NCBI GenBank assembly: GCA_043808305.1
Contig: JAZDFB010000165.1
Span: 1-32,055, forward strand
From: JBBAAP01 sp043808305
GTDB taxonomy: Bacteria > Planctomycetota > MHYJ01 > JACQXL01
Reading direction: 5' to 3'
DNA length: 32,055 nt
A program made the translations under genes and the position numbers. This document shows positions 1-8,390 of this stretch, in pieces (position 1 is the stretch's first letter; every line of letters begins with the position of its first letter). Below the pieces are notes generated by a model. That model was not told the DNA's origin, did not search any database, and saw only the letters and a program-made list of their open reading frames with translations.

Positions 1-1456
1 CAGCGATAGCTTGGTCAAGCTCGCCTTTATCTTTATATGCATTGGCACGGTTGTGGTAAGCACCAGCATATTTTGGGTCCAGTTCTATTGCCTTGTTATA
101 ATCGGCAAGAGCTTGATCAAAGTCACCTTTATCACAGTAGGCACCACCACGGTTGTTGTAAGCCATAGCATACTTTGGGTTTAATTCTATCGCCTTGTTA
201 TAATCAGCAATAGCTTGGTCAAGTGAGCCTTTTTTCTGGTAAGCAACGCCGCGGTTGACGTAAGCTTCAGTATCATTTGGATTCAGTTCTATCGCCTTGG
301 CGAAATCGGCGATAGCCAGGTCAAGGTTGCCTTTATTATCGTATGCAATGCCGCGGTTGTAGTACGCTCCGGCATCTTTTGGATTCAGTTCAATCGCCTT
401 GTTATAATCAGCGATAGCTTGGTCAAGGGCCCCTTTATCATCGTATGCAATGCCACGGTTGACGTAAGCTTTAGTATCATCTGGATTTAGTTCTATAGCC
501 TTGGTATAATCAGCAATAGCCCGGTCAAAGTCGCTTTTACATTGATATGCAATGCCGCGATTGTAGTACGCGCCGGAATCATTTGGATTTAGTTCAATCG
601 CCTTGGTATAATCGTCGATGGCCATGTCCAAGGCATCTTTATCCTTATAGGCAATTCCGCGGTTAAAATAGGCTTGGACAAGTTTCGGGTCTATTCCTAT
701 TGCTTTGGTATAATTGGCTATGGCTTGAACAAGGTTGTTTCTATCATAGTATTCATGGCCAAGGTTGTAGTAGGCCTCAGCATATTTTGGGTCGAGTTCT
801 ATTGCTTTATTATAATCGGCAATGGCTTGGTCAAAGTCGCCTTTGTCCTTATAGGCAACGCCGCGGTTGTTGTAAGCCATGATATTTTTTGGATCTATCT
901 CTATTGCCTTGGTGTAATCGGCGATAGCTTGGTTAAGGTTACCCTTATCTTTATATGCAATGCCGCGGTTGATGTAGGCAAGAATATAGTTTGGGTTCAG
1001 TCCTATTGTCTTGGTGAAATCAGCTATAGCGCCGTCCAAGTCGCCTTTCAACCTCTTTGTCTCTCCGCGATTAAAGTATGCTATAGCAAGTTTCGGGTTT
1101 AGTTCTATCGCCTTATCCAATGCCTTAATAGCTTCTTCATAACGACCAAGTACCGCAAGTGCGGCGCCTTTGTTACCCCATGCGTCAGAGTAATTTGGAT
1201 TTAGCGCTATGGCTTTGTCAGCGTCTTTTAGCGACTCTTCTGCGTCACTATTAGTATTGACAGGTTCTATTACTTTATTAGGCGTTTTTTTAGGGACGGT
1301 TTGCTCTGCTGGTTTTACATCGGTTGGTTTCTGCTCCTGTGTAGCCGGCATTTTGATGTGTTGGTCTACTAAACCTTTCCCTGTGCTATGGCTGGAACAG
1401 GCCGGGATGATGCCGGATACGATTAGGGCGGTGAGTAGGATTATTATCTGCCTCAT
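1..1456 (-). CDS. TPR-repeat lipoprotein (C-terminus cut off by window start)
   Basis: The minus-strand frame stays open from the ATG at 1456 to the first base of the window, giving about 485 residues. It begins with a lipoprotein signal: MRQ, a hydrophobic stretch, then the lipobox IIPAC with Cys21 as the likely lipidated residue. A Lys/Pro/Thr-rich linker follows to about residue 80. After it come about 12 consecutive 34-residue TPR units (102 bp each) of the form AYxNRGIAYxxKGxxDxAIADYxKAIELNP; the last is truncated by the window edge. TPR arrays bind proteins, so a periplasmic or outer-membrane scaffold is likely; no enzyme domain is visible. The start is supported by the signal peptide and by a promoter directly in front of it. 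No Shine-Dalgarno site is visible. It lies 200 bp downstream of ddl on the same strand and seems to have its own promoter. Confidence 0.9.
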   Translation of the reverse strand, partial: MRQIIILLTALIVSGIIPACSSHSTGKGLVDQHIKMPATQEQKPTDVKPAEQTVPKKTPNKVIEPVNTNSDAEESLKDADKAIALNPNYSDAWGNKGAALAVLGRYEEAIKALDKAIELNPKLAIAYFNRGETKRLKGDLDGAIADFTKTIGLNPNYILAYINRGIAYKDKGNLNQAIADYTKAIEIDPKNIMAYNNRGVAYKDKGDFDQAIADYNKAIELDPKYAEAYYNLGHEYYDRNNLVQAIANYTKAIGIDPKLVQAYFNRGIAYKDKDALDMAIDDYTKAIELNPNDSGAYYNRGIAYQCKSDFDRAIADYTKAIELNPDDTKAYVNRGIAYDDKGALDQAIADYNKAIELNPKDAGAYYNRGIAYDNKGNLDLAIADFAKAIELNPNDTEAYVNRGVAYQKKGSLDQAIADYNKAIELNPKYAMAYNNRGGAYCDKGDFDQALADYNKAIELDPKYAGAYHNRANAYKDKGELDQAIA

Positions 1457-1464
1457 AGGATAGA

Positions 1465-1492
1465 TATTTACAATGCGGGGAATAATTGTCAA
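1465..1492 (-). promoter_or_regulatory. Sigma-70-like promoter of the TPR lipoprotein gene
   Basis: On the minus strand a perfect TTGACA (1492-1487) is followed by a 16-nt spacer and TAAATA (1470-1465). Only 8 nt separate the -10 box from the ATG at 1456, so the predicted transcript is leaderless or nearly so. Confidence 0.6.
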
Positions 1493-1514
1493 TAGATTTT
1501 AACAGTGACTTGAC

Positions 1515-1553
1515 GAGACTCTTAAAAGACTAATTTAGGTCTAATAAAGTCTC
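1515..1553 (-). other. Nested inverted repeat between ddl and the TPR gene
   Basis: GAGACT (1515-1520) pairs with AGTCTC (1548-1553). Inside it AGACT (1527-1531) pairs with GGTCT (1538-1542). It lies downstream of the ddl stop and just upstream of the TPR promoter, so it may be a weak terminator or an operator. No T-tract follows. Confidence 0.3.
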
Positions 1554-1657
1554 TTATAGTCCCTGTTTAATATCCAACAGGTATTGTTTTCTTGGTCTCC
1601 TGGGTTCCTTATAGAAATTACCTGCGTTAATCTGCGTACTATTTGTGGAATACGGGG

Positions 1658-2641
1658 TTATAATGACAGCTCGATAATCTTTTTGCAGAGTTGGGGGAAC
1701 CCGATGCCGATAGCGCGGGCGGCTTTGGGGACCAGCGACCGTTCGGTCATACCGGGGATGGAATTGACTTCCAGCACGTAGGCCTTCTTGTCCTTGGCCG
1801 AGTATATCAGGTCAACCCGGGAAAAACCTTTACAGCCCAGCGCCTGGTATGCCTTTAGCCCGGTGCGCTGTATCCGGCGGATTATTGCCTTTGGAAAATC
1901 GGGGTTGACGATGTACTGGGTCTTGTCGTCTTTGTATTTTGCCTTGTAACTGAAAAAGTCTTTATAAGGCTTCATCTCAATGACCGGCAATGGTTTGTTG
2001 CCCAGTATCCCGACTGTTACCTCCCTGCCGGAGATATATTGTTCCAGCAGGATATCACGGCCGTAACGGGATGCCAGCTTCAATGCATCGTACAGCTCAT
2101 CAGCGTTACAGGAGATGGATACGCCGACGCTGGAGCCCTCGGACCGCGGTTTGACCACCAGCTTTTTCCATTTCCATAACGCCTCGCAGGCTTTAACGGG
2201 GAATCCGTGATCTGAAATACGCAATTGCTTGAACGGAGCGCTGGGGATGCGGTGCTTGGCGAACAGCCGCTTGGTGGCGAATTTATCCATGGCGTTGAGC
2301 GATGCCCGCGAACCCGAGCCGGTGTAGGGAATATGATGCTTGTCAAGCAGTTTCTGGAGCTGTCCGTCCTCGCCGAACTTGCCGTGCAGGGCGATGAATG
2401 CCGCATCGCAGGTTTTCAGGCCGGCCAGTATCCGGTAGGTGAGCATCCCCGAACGGGGAGCCGGTCCGGGGCTTTTGATGTCTATCAGCTTGACCGGGTA
2501 GCCCAATGACCTGAGCCCGGCGGCTACGGCCTTGCCGGACTTGAGCGAAATCGGCCGCTCCGACGAGAACCCGCCGTATAATACGCCGATGCGCAATTGT
2601 TTGGTATTGAGCAGTTTTAATAATCTGTGTTTATCCCTCAT
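1658..2641 (-). CDS. ddl: D-alanine--D-alanine ligase
   Basis: This cytoplasmic ATP-grasp enzyme joins two D-Ala molecules to make the dipeptide added last to the peptidoglycan stem peptide. The product is 327 aa, normal for the family. Near the N-terminus GGFSSERPISLKSG holds the conserved Glu (E28). A YTGSG segment with DKFATKRLF follows, then the ATP-binding VVKPRSEGSSVGVS. The C-terminal region has the metal and ligand motif VLEVNSIPGMTERSLVPKAA. The ATG at 2641 gives about 16 residues before the first strand, slightly long; a weak AAAGG lies 11 nt upstream. The gene follows murB on the same strand after 166 bp, in the murC-murB-ddl order of dcw clusters. No ftsQ follows; the next gene is the TPR lipoprotein. 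Confidence 0.95.
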   Translation of the reverse strand: MRDKHRLLKLLNTKQLRIGVLYGGFSSERPISLKSGKAVAAGLRSLGYPVKLIDIKSPGPAPRSGMLTYRILAGLKTCDAAFIALHGKFGEDGQLQKLLDKHHIPYTGSGSRASLNAMDKFATKRLFAKHRIPSAPFKQLRISDHGFPVKACEALWKWKKLVVKPRSEGSSVGVSISCNADELYDALKLASRYGRDILLEQYISGREVTVGILGNKPLPVIEMKPYKDFFSYKAKYKDDKTQYIVNPDFPKAIIRRIQRTGLKAYQALGCKGFSRVDLIYSAKDKKAYVLEVNSIPGMTERSLVPKAARAIGIGFPQLCKKIIELSL

Positions 2642-2710
2642 TGTTCATAAACCTTTGCACTGAGTGCAGGGTGTACTATCAAGGTAATGCGGGATTGCCC
2701 GGCCGTAAAC

Positions 2711-2745
2711 CTCTCGCCCCCGATTTCATCGGGGTTTTCGAGGGG
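2711..2745. repeat. Palindrome between murB and ddl
   Basis: CCCCGAT (2718-2724), loop TTC, ATCGGGG (2728-2734), enclosed by CTCTCG (2711-2716) and CGAGGGG (2739-2745). It sits in the 166-bp murB-ddl gap. It resembles the GC-rich second hairpins of the palindromic elements elsewhere in the window but lacks their first hairpin, so family membership is uncertain. Confidence 0.45.
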
Positions 2746-2807
2746 TAACGGACTTATTCAAGCTAAACGCGTGAATAATCCGGGTTATCCGTGTTCATCT
2801 GTGGTTT

Positions 2808-3794
2808 CTACCAAACCTGTATTTCCAATTCCAGCTTTATCTTGTTCTTCTTGTATATCGTCTTTTTTACCAGATTAATCAAGCGGATGACTTCGGATGC
2901 CTTGGCTTTGCCGATATTGACGATGAAATTGGCGTGCTTGGGTGAGACCATTGCGTGGCCGGCGCTCTTGCCCTTCAGTCCGGCCTGGTCTATCAGGGCT
3001 CCGGCTGATTGGCCGGTCGGATTCTTGAATACGCAGCCGGCGCTCCGGGCCGACAGCGGTTGGTCGGCGCGCTTTTCCTTAATTATTCCGGTCAGGCGTT
3101 TGATTATTTTATCAGCCGGTTCTTTTCTCAGTTCAAGGGTAATCAGGTAAGCGATTAAGCCCTGTTTGAGGATGTTCGATGTCCGGTAGCCGAAACCCAA
3201 GTCTTCTTTATCCAGGCGCACCGGTTTGCCGCTTTTGTCAAGGGCCAATATTGATTTGACCAGGTTGCCGATATTACCGTGTTTCCCGGCGGCAAGCCCG
3301 CAGGCAGTCCCGCACTTATGCGGGGAATAGCCGGGATAATGTGGCAGATAACTCCCTTTGGTTGAACTGCCACTAATCCCGCCGGCGTTCATTGCCACGG
3401 CTCCGCCCAGGCTGCCCGGTATACCGGCCAGGGCTTCCAGCCCGCTCAGCCCCATCCGGACGGTTCGGGCAATCAGCACCGGCAGGGGATAGCCCGCTCC
3501 GGCCGTTATGATGTTTCCTTTACGCTCCAGTTCGCGGTTGGTGATTTTTATTACCGCGCCTTTGATACCTTTGTCGCTGACCAGCAGGTTTGAGCCCTCG
3601 CCCAGGATGCGGACGGGTATGTCATAGTCGAGGCAGAGGTTATACGCCGCCCGGAGCTGGTGCATAGTCTGGGGCACGATGAACACCTCGGCCGGTCCGC
3701 CGATGCGGAACGTGGTCTGGAGGTTCATCGGTTCGTTGAACCGGACCAGCGGGGTATTGACGGACTTAAATAATTTCAGTAATAGTTTATTCAA
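2808..3794 (-). CDS. murB: UDP-N-acetylenolpyruvoylglucosamine reductase with an in-frame insertion
   Basis: MurB is the FAD enzyme that reduces enolpyruvyl-UDP-GlcNAc to UDP-MurNAc with NADPH in the cytoplasm. Visible signatures are NLQTTFRIGG, the FAD-binding GEGSNLLVSD (about 66-75), GIPGSLGGAVAMNAG (about 124-138), GYRTSNI with the catalytic Arg (about 204) and SAGCVFKNP (251-259). Cys254 stands where E. coli MurB has its catalytic Ser; Cys there is known in some type II enzymes. After MNAGG the protein carries about 33 extra residues (141-173) that families lack; they coincide with a palindromic element. The start is TTG at 3794, overlapping the murC stop as TTGA, which suggests translational coupling. 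No better ATG exists before the FAD domain. Confidence 0.93.
   Translation of the reverse strand: MNKLLLKLFKSVNTPLVRFNEPMNLQTTFRIGGPAEVFIVPQTMHQLRAAYNLCLDYDIPVRILGEGSNLLVSDKGIKGAVIKITNRELERKGNIITAGAGYPLPVLIARTVRMGLSGLEALAGIPGSLGGAVAMNAGGISGSSTKGSYLPHYPGYSPHKCGTACGLAAGKHGNIGNLVKSILALDKSGKPVRLDKEDLGFGYRTSNILKQGLIAYLITLELRKEPADKIIKRLTGIIKEKRADQPLSARSAGCVFKNPTGQSAGALIDQAGLKGKSAGHAMVSPKHANFIVNIGKAKASEVIRLINLVKKTIYKKNKIKLELEIQVW
3297..3373 (-). repeat. Palindromic element inserted in frame in murB
   Basis: On the minus strand the first hairpin is GTGGCAG (3373-3367) pairing with CTGCCAC (3347-3341). It is followed by ATTATCCCGG and a second hairpin, CCCGCA, TAAG, TGCGGG (3324-3309). The loop (TTCAAC...GAGTTA) and the TTATCCCG joint match the intergenic copy at 6079-6138, while the stem bases differ in a compensated way. 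The element encodes most of the extra segment after MNAGG in MurB. Confidence 0.75.
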
Positions 3795-5209
3795 GGTAGT
3801 AACACTTTCTTAAGTTGCTGGCCGACTTCCCAGACATCGCCGGCGCCCAGGGTGATAATCACATCGCCGGGGATGGTATTGGCTTTGAGGTATTTGACGA
3901 TACCGGCAAAATCAGGGATGTATATGGCCCGGGCGGATATTTTGTTGATTGCATTGACCAGGTCAAGCGACGAAATCTTTTGTTGCTCCTTGGCGCTGTC
4001 ACGGGCCGCGTATATGGGCGGAACCAGGACCACATCCGCCGCCTGCAGTGCCTGTGCGAATTGGCCCAGGAACAAACGCGTCCGGCTGTACTGGTGCGGC
4101 TGGAAGGCGCAGAAAATGCGCCGGTTCGGATAAACCGACCGGGCTGTCCGGAGCGTGCCGGTTATTTCGGTGGGGTGGTGGCCGTAATCGTCTATGATAA
4201 TCCGGCCGCGCGTGGACCGGCCGTCCGAGATGACGTCAAACCGCCGGCCGACGCCGGTGAAACCGGCCAAGGATTTCTTGATGATAGATTTGCTTATGCC
4301 CAGCGCGTCGGCAACAATGATGCCGGCCAGCGCGTTATAGAAATTATGCCGGCCCGGTATGCCCAGCCTGAAATTGCCGTAAAGTTTCCGCTTATGCCAG
4401 ACCCGGAATCCGGAGCTGTCGGCCATAGGCTTGAAATACCAGTCGGCTTTGGGTGACGATCCGAATGTCAACATCGGTATCTTAAGTCCCCTGATGCATT
4501 TCCTGACGCCCGGGCTGTCGATATTGGCAATCACCAGGCCGTCCTTCGGCGTCATCAGGCAGAATTCCCTGAATGCCTTGACGACGTTGCTGAAATTGCC
4601 GTAATAATCCAGATGGTCCGGCTCGATATTGTTGATTATGCGCATCATCGCGGGCAATTGATGGAACGAGCGGTCGTATTCGCAGGCCTCGGCCACGAAA
4701 TATTTGCTTTTGCCGAACCGGGCGCTGCTTTGGAAATCCTTGAGCACGCCGCCGATGACGAATGACGGGTCTTTGCGCGCCTGATAAAGCATATAAGCCA
4801 TAAGCGACGAAGTGGTGGTTTTGCCGTGCGCCCCGCTGACCGCTATGCCGCAGCCGGCCCGGCCCATCAGGTATCCCAGCAGTTGGGCGTATTTGACAAT
4901 CGGGATGCGGTATTTCACGGCCCGGATAATCTCGGGGTTTGTGTCCGGAATAGCCGCTGATTTGACGACCAGCTTGCAGGCCGGGCTGATATTCCCGGCG
5001 CTATGGCCGCGGAATATCCTGATACCTGATTTCTTGAGGTATTGCTCCACAGACGGGATGAGCTGCAGGTCCGAGCCGCTGACCGTCGCCTTTGCCGATG
5101 CCAGGTAATGTGCCAGCCCGCTCATGCCGGTTCCGCCGATGCCGATGAAATAAACGTTTGACTTGCCGCAAAGGCAAAAAGCCTCTTCTTTATTTACGCT
5201 GGAATGCAT
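3791..5209 (-). CDS. murC: UDP-N-acetylmuramate--L-alanine ligase
   Basis: MurC adds L-Ala to UDP-MurNAc using ATP, the first step of stem-peptide assembly in the cytoplasm. The product is 472 aa, normal length. In order: the N-terminal Rossmann motif FIGIGGTGMSGLA (about 21-33), the P-loop GAHGKTTTSS (126-135), the central NNIEPDHLDYYG region and the C-terminal DDYGHHPTEI and AFQPHQYSRT motifs that define MurC. The ATG at 5209 leaves about 17 residues before the first strand. The gene lies 19 nt after a HEAT/coiled-coil gene, and its stop overlaps the murB start. The three probably form one transcript. Confidence 0.97.
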   Translation of the reverse strand: MHSSVNKEEAFCLCGKSNVYFIGIGGTGMSGLAHYLASAKATVSGSDLQLIPSVEQYLKKSGIRIFRGHSAGNISPACKLVVKSAAIPDTNPEIIRAVKYRIPIVKYAQLLGYLMGRAGCGIAVSGAHGKTTTSSLMAYMLYQARKDPSFVIGGVLKDFQSSARFGKSKYFVAEACEYDRSFHQLPAMMRIINNIEPDHLDYYGNFSNVVKAFREFCLMTPKDGLVIANIDSPGVRKCIRGLKIPMLTFGSSPKADWYFKPMADSSGFRVWHKRKLYGNFRLGIPGRHNFYNALAGIIVADALGISKSIIKKSLAGFTGVGRRFDVISDGRSTRGRIIIDDYGHHPTEITGTLRTARSVYPNRRIFCAFQPHQYSRTRLFLGQFAQALQAADVVLVPPIYAARDSAKEQQKISSLDLVNAINKISARAIYIPDFAGIVKYLKANTIPGDVIITLGAGDVWEVGQQLKKVLLP

Positions 5210-5228
5210 GCCAGAGTATCGTTTTATA

Positions 5229-5996
5229 TTAATGTGGTTTTTGTAACCGGTTAATTTCTTCCTTAAGCTGGGCCGTGGTCTGCCTGATTTCCGACTCGGC
5301 TTTTTCCCGGAGCGTCCGGGTTGCCTCGCGCATCTGGTGTTCGACGTTCTGGCGGAGCAGTTCGGAAAAACGCTCTATCTCGTTCTGGCTGTCTTCCTTA
5401 AGCTTGTTGAAGAACACCATCAGCTCGCTCCGGCGCTGGTCCAGTTCCTGGGTAATTCGGTCAAAGCGCTTGGTAACCTCGTCGCTGTCCGCGATGTATT
5501 TATCGGCCCGTTTGGCGATTTCTTTCATTTCCTTGATCTTGGAGCCGGCCATATAGCCGAAGACCACGGTCAGGAACACTATCAGGATAAGTTCCAGGAG
5601 CATCACGATGAATGCGAAGTTCAGGTAGCGCTGGAGCTCGGCCAGTTTTTGTCCGGCCATTTCGGTTTCGCCGAACTGCTTGATGCCTTCTTTTCCCCAC
5701 CAATCGAGCCAGGTATCGTAATCGGCCGGGAAAGACTGCCGCGACAGCTTGGTCAACGATTTGTAGGCCGCCTCGCGCACATCGGCGTTATCGTCGGCCA
5801 GGGTATCAATCAGCGGTTTGACGGCGTTTTTGACCTTCAGCACGCCCAGGGTAGTGGCCACGTTCTTCCTGACTTCCGGGTCCTTATCGCGCAGTTTATC
5901 CATCAACCCGGTGGTCACATCCTCGGCCCGGGTCGTTGAAACAGCCAGGCACATCAGCAGAGACAGGATAGCAGCAGACAAATAATATCTTTTCAT
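5229..5996 (-). CDS. HEAT-repeat, single-pass membrane, coiled-coil protein
   Basis: Not a recognised named family. The 255-aa product has a signal peptide or N-terminal anchor (MKRYY, then a hydrophobic core ending near TTRAED at about 25). One or two HEAT repeats follow (about 28-90: LRDKDPEVRKNVATTLG, LADDNADVREAAYKSL). A strong transmembrane helix lies at about 130-155 (NFAFIVMLLELILIVFLTVV). A long charged coiled coil fills about 158-250 (many Glu, Arg, Gln). Start support is excellent: GGAGGTG sits 9 nt before the ATG. Only 19 nt separate it from murC, so it is probably co-transcribed with the wall-synthesis genes and may be an envelope scaffold; that role is inference. Confidence 0.85.
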   Translation of the reverse strand: MKRYYLSAAILSLLMCLAVSTTRAEDVTTGLMDKLRDKDPEVRKNVATTLGVLKVKNAVKPLIDTLADDNADVREAAYKSLTKLSRQSFPADYDTWLDWWGKEGIKQFGETEMAGQKLAELQRYLNFAFIVMLLELILIVFLTVVFGYMAGSKIKEMKEIAKRADKYIADSDEVTKRFDRITQELDQRRSELMVFFNKLKEDSQNEIERFSELLRQNVEHQMREATRTLREKAESEIRQTTAQLKEEINRLQKPH

Positions 5997-6078
5997 ATAA
6001 ACGCACCTCCGGATTTATTTATATAAAAAATCATACGTAAAACAAGATAAATGAGAAGTAAAAAATGATATTTTATTA

Positions 6079-6138
6079 GTGCCACTTCGAACGCGGTGAG
6101 TTAGTGGCACTTATCCCGAGTCCCAGAGGGACGCGGGA
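6079..6138 (+). repeat. Two-hairpin palindromic element, intergenic copy
   Basis: Hairpin 1: GTGCCACT (6079-6086), loop TTCGAACGCGGTGAGTT less its last bases, AGTGGCAC (6103-6110). After a short joint comes hairpin 2: TCCCG, A, GTCCC, loop AGA, GGGAC, G, CGGGA (6114-6138). This is the cleanest copy of the family and matches the murB insertion and the copy at 17960. It lies between the divergent HEAT and glycosyltransferase genes. Confidence 0.75.
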
Positions 6139-6203
6139 TTATTGCCGATAAAGCCGGATGTGTTGTACGGCGTTGATACAACCTATGGGCTGACAGAAAT
6201 ATA

Positions 6204-6232
6204 TTGTCAAACTTCCAGAGACAATATAGCAT
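6204..6232 (+). promoter_or_regulatory. Putative promoter of the first glycosyltransferase
   Basis: TTGTCA (6204-6209), 17-nt spacer, TAGCAT (6227-6232). The ATG at 6241 lies 8 nt after the -10 box, with no Shine-Dalgarno site, as for the other leaderless candidates here. The boxes are less consensus-like than in the other three. Confidence 0.45.
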
Positions 6233-6240
6233 CAGCTTTT

Positions 6241-7221
6241 ATGAAAGTGCTGGTTGTTACCAATATGTTCCCGGTGCCGGCCCGGCCGGCGTTCGGGATT
6301 TTTATCAAGGAGCAGGCGGAATCTTTGCGCCGGCAGGGCGTTGAGGTTGATGTGCTCTTCATAGAGGGATACCGGAGCAAGCTGAATTACATCAAAGCGG
6401 TATGGGAGCTGCGCCGGCGTATCTGCCAAAATAATTACGACCTGGTCCACGCCCATTACGGGCTGTCCGGCTGGGTGGCCCGGATGCAGTGCGGTCTGCC
6501 GGTGGCTGTTACCTTTCATGGTGATGATTTACTGGGCACGCCTGTTTTAACGATGACTCAACCGCCCAGAGTAAAATATACCTTATCCAGCCGGGTTGTT
6601 GCAGGATTAAACAAAATACTTGCTCGTTTAGTTGACGCCGTGATTGTCCAATCCGCACAAATGAGGTATGTTTCCGGCAACCCCAAATCAATGGTTATCC
6701 CCTGCGGAATAGATTTTAACCTTTTCCAGCTGATTGACAAGCCCGCCGCCTGCCGGCAATTGGGTTTAGATGCCCGCAAGAAATACATCTTGTTTGCGGC
6801 AGACCCGTCTGTCCCGCGCAAGAATTTTCCTTTAGCGCAACAGGTTTTTGATATTGTGAAAAAATACTACCCCGAAGTGGAGCTCCTTGCCGTTTTTAAC
6901 AATCCATATGAAAAAATACCATTATATATGAATGCGTGCGATATCCTGATATTTACCTCAATCGTGGAAGGCGCAGGCGTAGTTATCAAGGAGGCAATGG
7001 CCTGCAACTTGCCGGTGGTCTCGGTGGACGTGGGCGATGTCAAGGAGGTTATATCCGGCGCCGATAATTGTTATTTGACAACGCGTAACCCGGAAGAAAT
7101 GTCTCAGAAGGTTCTGGGTATTTTGAATAATGGCAAGCGCAGTAACGGCAGGGATAGGGTTGAACAGTTTGAGCTGTCTAATATTGCGGCCCGGATAATC
7201 AGCTTTTATCATAAATTATGA
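6241..7221 (+). CDS. Glycosyltransferase, GT4-like (GT-B fold)
   Basis: The 326-aa product begins MKVLVVTNMFPVPARPAFGIF, a typical first strand and loop of GT4 enzymes. Further on are YDLVHAHYGLSG, the acceptor-side FHGDDLLG, and the donor-binding EGAGVVIKEAMAC (E-x7-E pattern) followed by LPVVSVDVGDVKEVI. Such enzymes transfer a sugar from a nucleotide-activated donor to a cell-surface glycan or lipid; donor and acceptor cannot be read from sequence. An upstream TTG at 6142 would extend it by 33 residues, but these lack family character and cover the promoter, so the ATG at 6241 is chosen. Its stop overlaps the next start as ATGA, so the two genes are coupled. Confidence 0.88.
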   Translation: MKVLVVTNMFPVPARPAFGIFIKEQAESLRRQGVEVDVLFIEGYRSKLNYIKAVWELRRRICQNNYDLVHAHYGLSGWVARMQCGLPVAVTFHGDDLLGTPVLTMTQPPRVKYTLSSRVVAGLNKILARLVDAVIVQSAQMRYVSGNPKSMVIPCGIDFNLFQLIDKPAACRQLGLDARKKYILFAADPSVPRKNFPLAQQVFDIVKKYYPEVELLAVFNNPYEKIPLYMNACDILIFTSIVEGAGVVIKEAMACNLPVVSVDVGDVKEVISGADNCYLTTRNPEEMSQKVLGILNNGKRSNGRDRVEQFELSNIAARIISFYHKL

Positions 7222-8390
7222 AAGTATTGATGGTGGTGCATTCGTATTATCCCTATGACCCGCGGGTCAGACGCGAAGCGGAATCCTTGCGGGATAGGGG
7301 CGATAGCGTGGATATCGTCTGCTTGAAGAATGAAAATGAACCGGCATTCGAAACAATCAGAGGCATAAATGTTTACCGCTTGCCGGTCAGCCGCCACCGG
7401 GGGAGCGGGTTGGTTAGATATCTGGCGGAATATCTGGCTTTTTTCCTGCTGGCGTCGTGTAAGGTCACTAAATTATTTATTGCCAACCAATACCGGGTGA
7501 TACAGGTGCACACGATTCCGGACTGGTTGGTATTTTGTACCCTGATACCGCGTCTGTTGGGCGCCCGGGTTATCCTGGATATGCACGAGGTGATGCCGGA
7601 GTTCTTCAGCTACAGGTATAACCTGCCGGCCGGGCATCCGGTTATCAGGCTGACGTGCCTGTCTGAGCGGCTGTCAACGGCTTTTGCCGATAAGGTTATT
7701 ACGGTTTCGGACGGCCTTAAGGATATCCTGGTGTCCCGGGGCGTGCCGGCGGGCAAGATAACCATTGTCATGAACTCGGCCGATGATAAGGTGTTCCGCC
7801 GGACCGTCAAAACGGCATCCCACAATCCGCAATCCGGAATCATATTTTCCTACCACGGGCTGGTATCAGATATATACGATTTGTCGGTGGTGTTCAGGGC
7901 GCTGGCCAAGCTGAAGTCGCAGATACCGAACATGAAGTTTTTGGTTATCGGCGACGGCCCGCAGGCCGCAGAGTATAAGAATACGGTCAATCGGTTGGGC
8001 ATAAGCGATATGGTATCTTTTTTAGGCCATCATCCGCAGGAAAAGGTGGTGGAAATGCTGTGCGGAATCGATGTCGGCATAGTGCCTTTGAAGGATGCCG
8101 AGTTCACTCATCTGGCGTTTCCGACCAAGCTGGTGGAATATGCGGCGCTGGGCATACCGGCCATCACGGCGCAGCGCCGGACCGTTGCCCAATATTTTAA
8201 CAGTGATGCAGTATGCTTCTATAAACCCGATGATGATGCGTCTCTGGCCGAGGCGATACTTGAACTGCATCGCCATCCGGACAAACGAACATCTATGGTT
8301 CGGCGGGCGTTTGAGTGTTATGATAAAATATCGTGGGGCGTGATGAAGGAACGGTATTATAATCTGATAGGCCGCGCAGCCGGGCGTTAA
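7218..8390 (+). CDS. Glycosyltransferase, GT4-like
   Basis: The 390-aa product starts MKVLMVVHSYYPYDPRVRREAESL, a signature of GT4 enzymes of exopolysaccharide and O-antigen loci. The acceptor half includes VHTIPDWLVF and LDMHEVMPEF. The donor half has ISYHGL-like FSYHGLVSDIYDL, VIGDGPQ, VSFLGHHPQEKV and FPTKLVEYAALGIPAIT, where the E of VEYAALG is the usual nucleotide-sugar contact. The start overlaps the upstream glycosyltransferase stop (ATGA). The gene ends convergently on rnpA, sharing the TTAA at 8387-8390. With its partner it probably builds two successive linkages of one glycan. Confidence 0.9.
   Translation: MKVLMVVHSYYPYDPRVRREAESLRDRGDSVDIVCLKNENEPAFETIRGINVYRLPVSRHRGSGLVRYLAEYLAFFLLASCKVTKLFIANQYRVIQVHTIPDWLVFCTLIPRLLGARVILDMHEVMPEFFSYRYNLPAGHPVIRLTCLSERLSTAFADKVITVSDGLKDILVSRGVPAGKITIVMNSADDKVFRRTVKTASHNPQSGIIFSYHGLVSDIYDLSVVFRALAKLKSQIPNMKFLVIGDGPQAAEYKNTVNRLGISDMVSFLGHHPQEKVVEMLCGIDVGIVPLKDAEFTHLAFPTKLVEYAALGIPAITAQRRTVAQYFNSDAVCFYKPDDDASLAEAILELHRHPDKRTSMVRRAFECYDKISWGVMKERYYNLIGRAAGR

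Noticed and set aside
674..1102. Plus-strand 142-codon frame in the TPR region
   Set aside because: Antisense shadow of the 102-bp TPR repeats.
6142..6240. Upstream TTG start for the first glycosyltransferase
   Set aside because: The extra 33 residues do not resemble the family and would cover the promoter; the GT4 N-terminus begins exactly at the ATG 6241.
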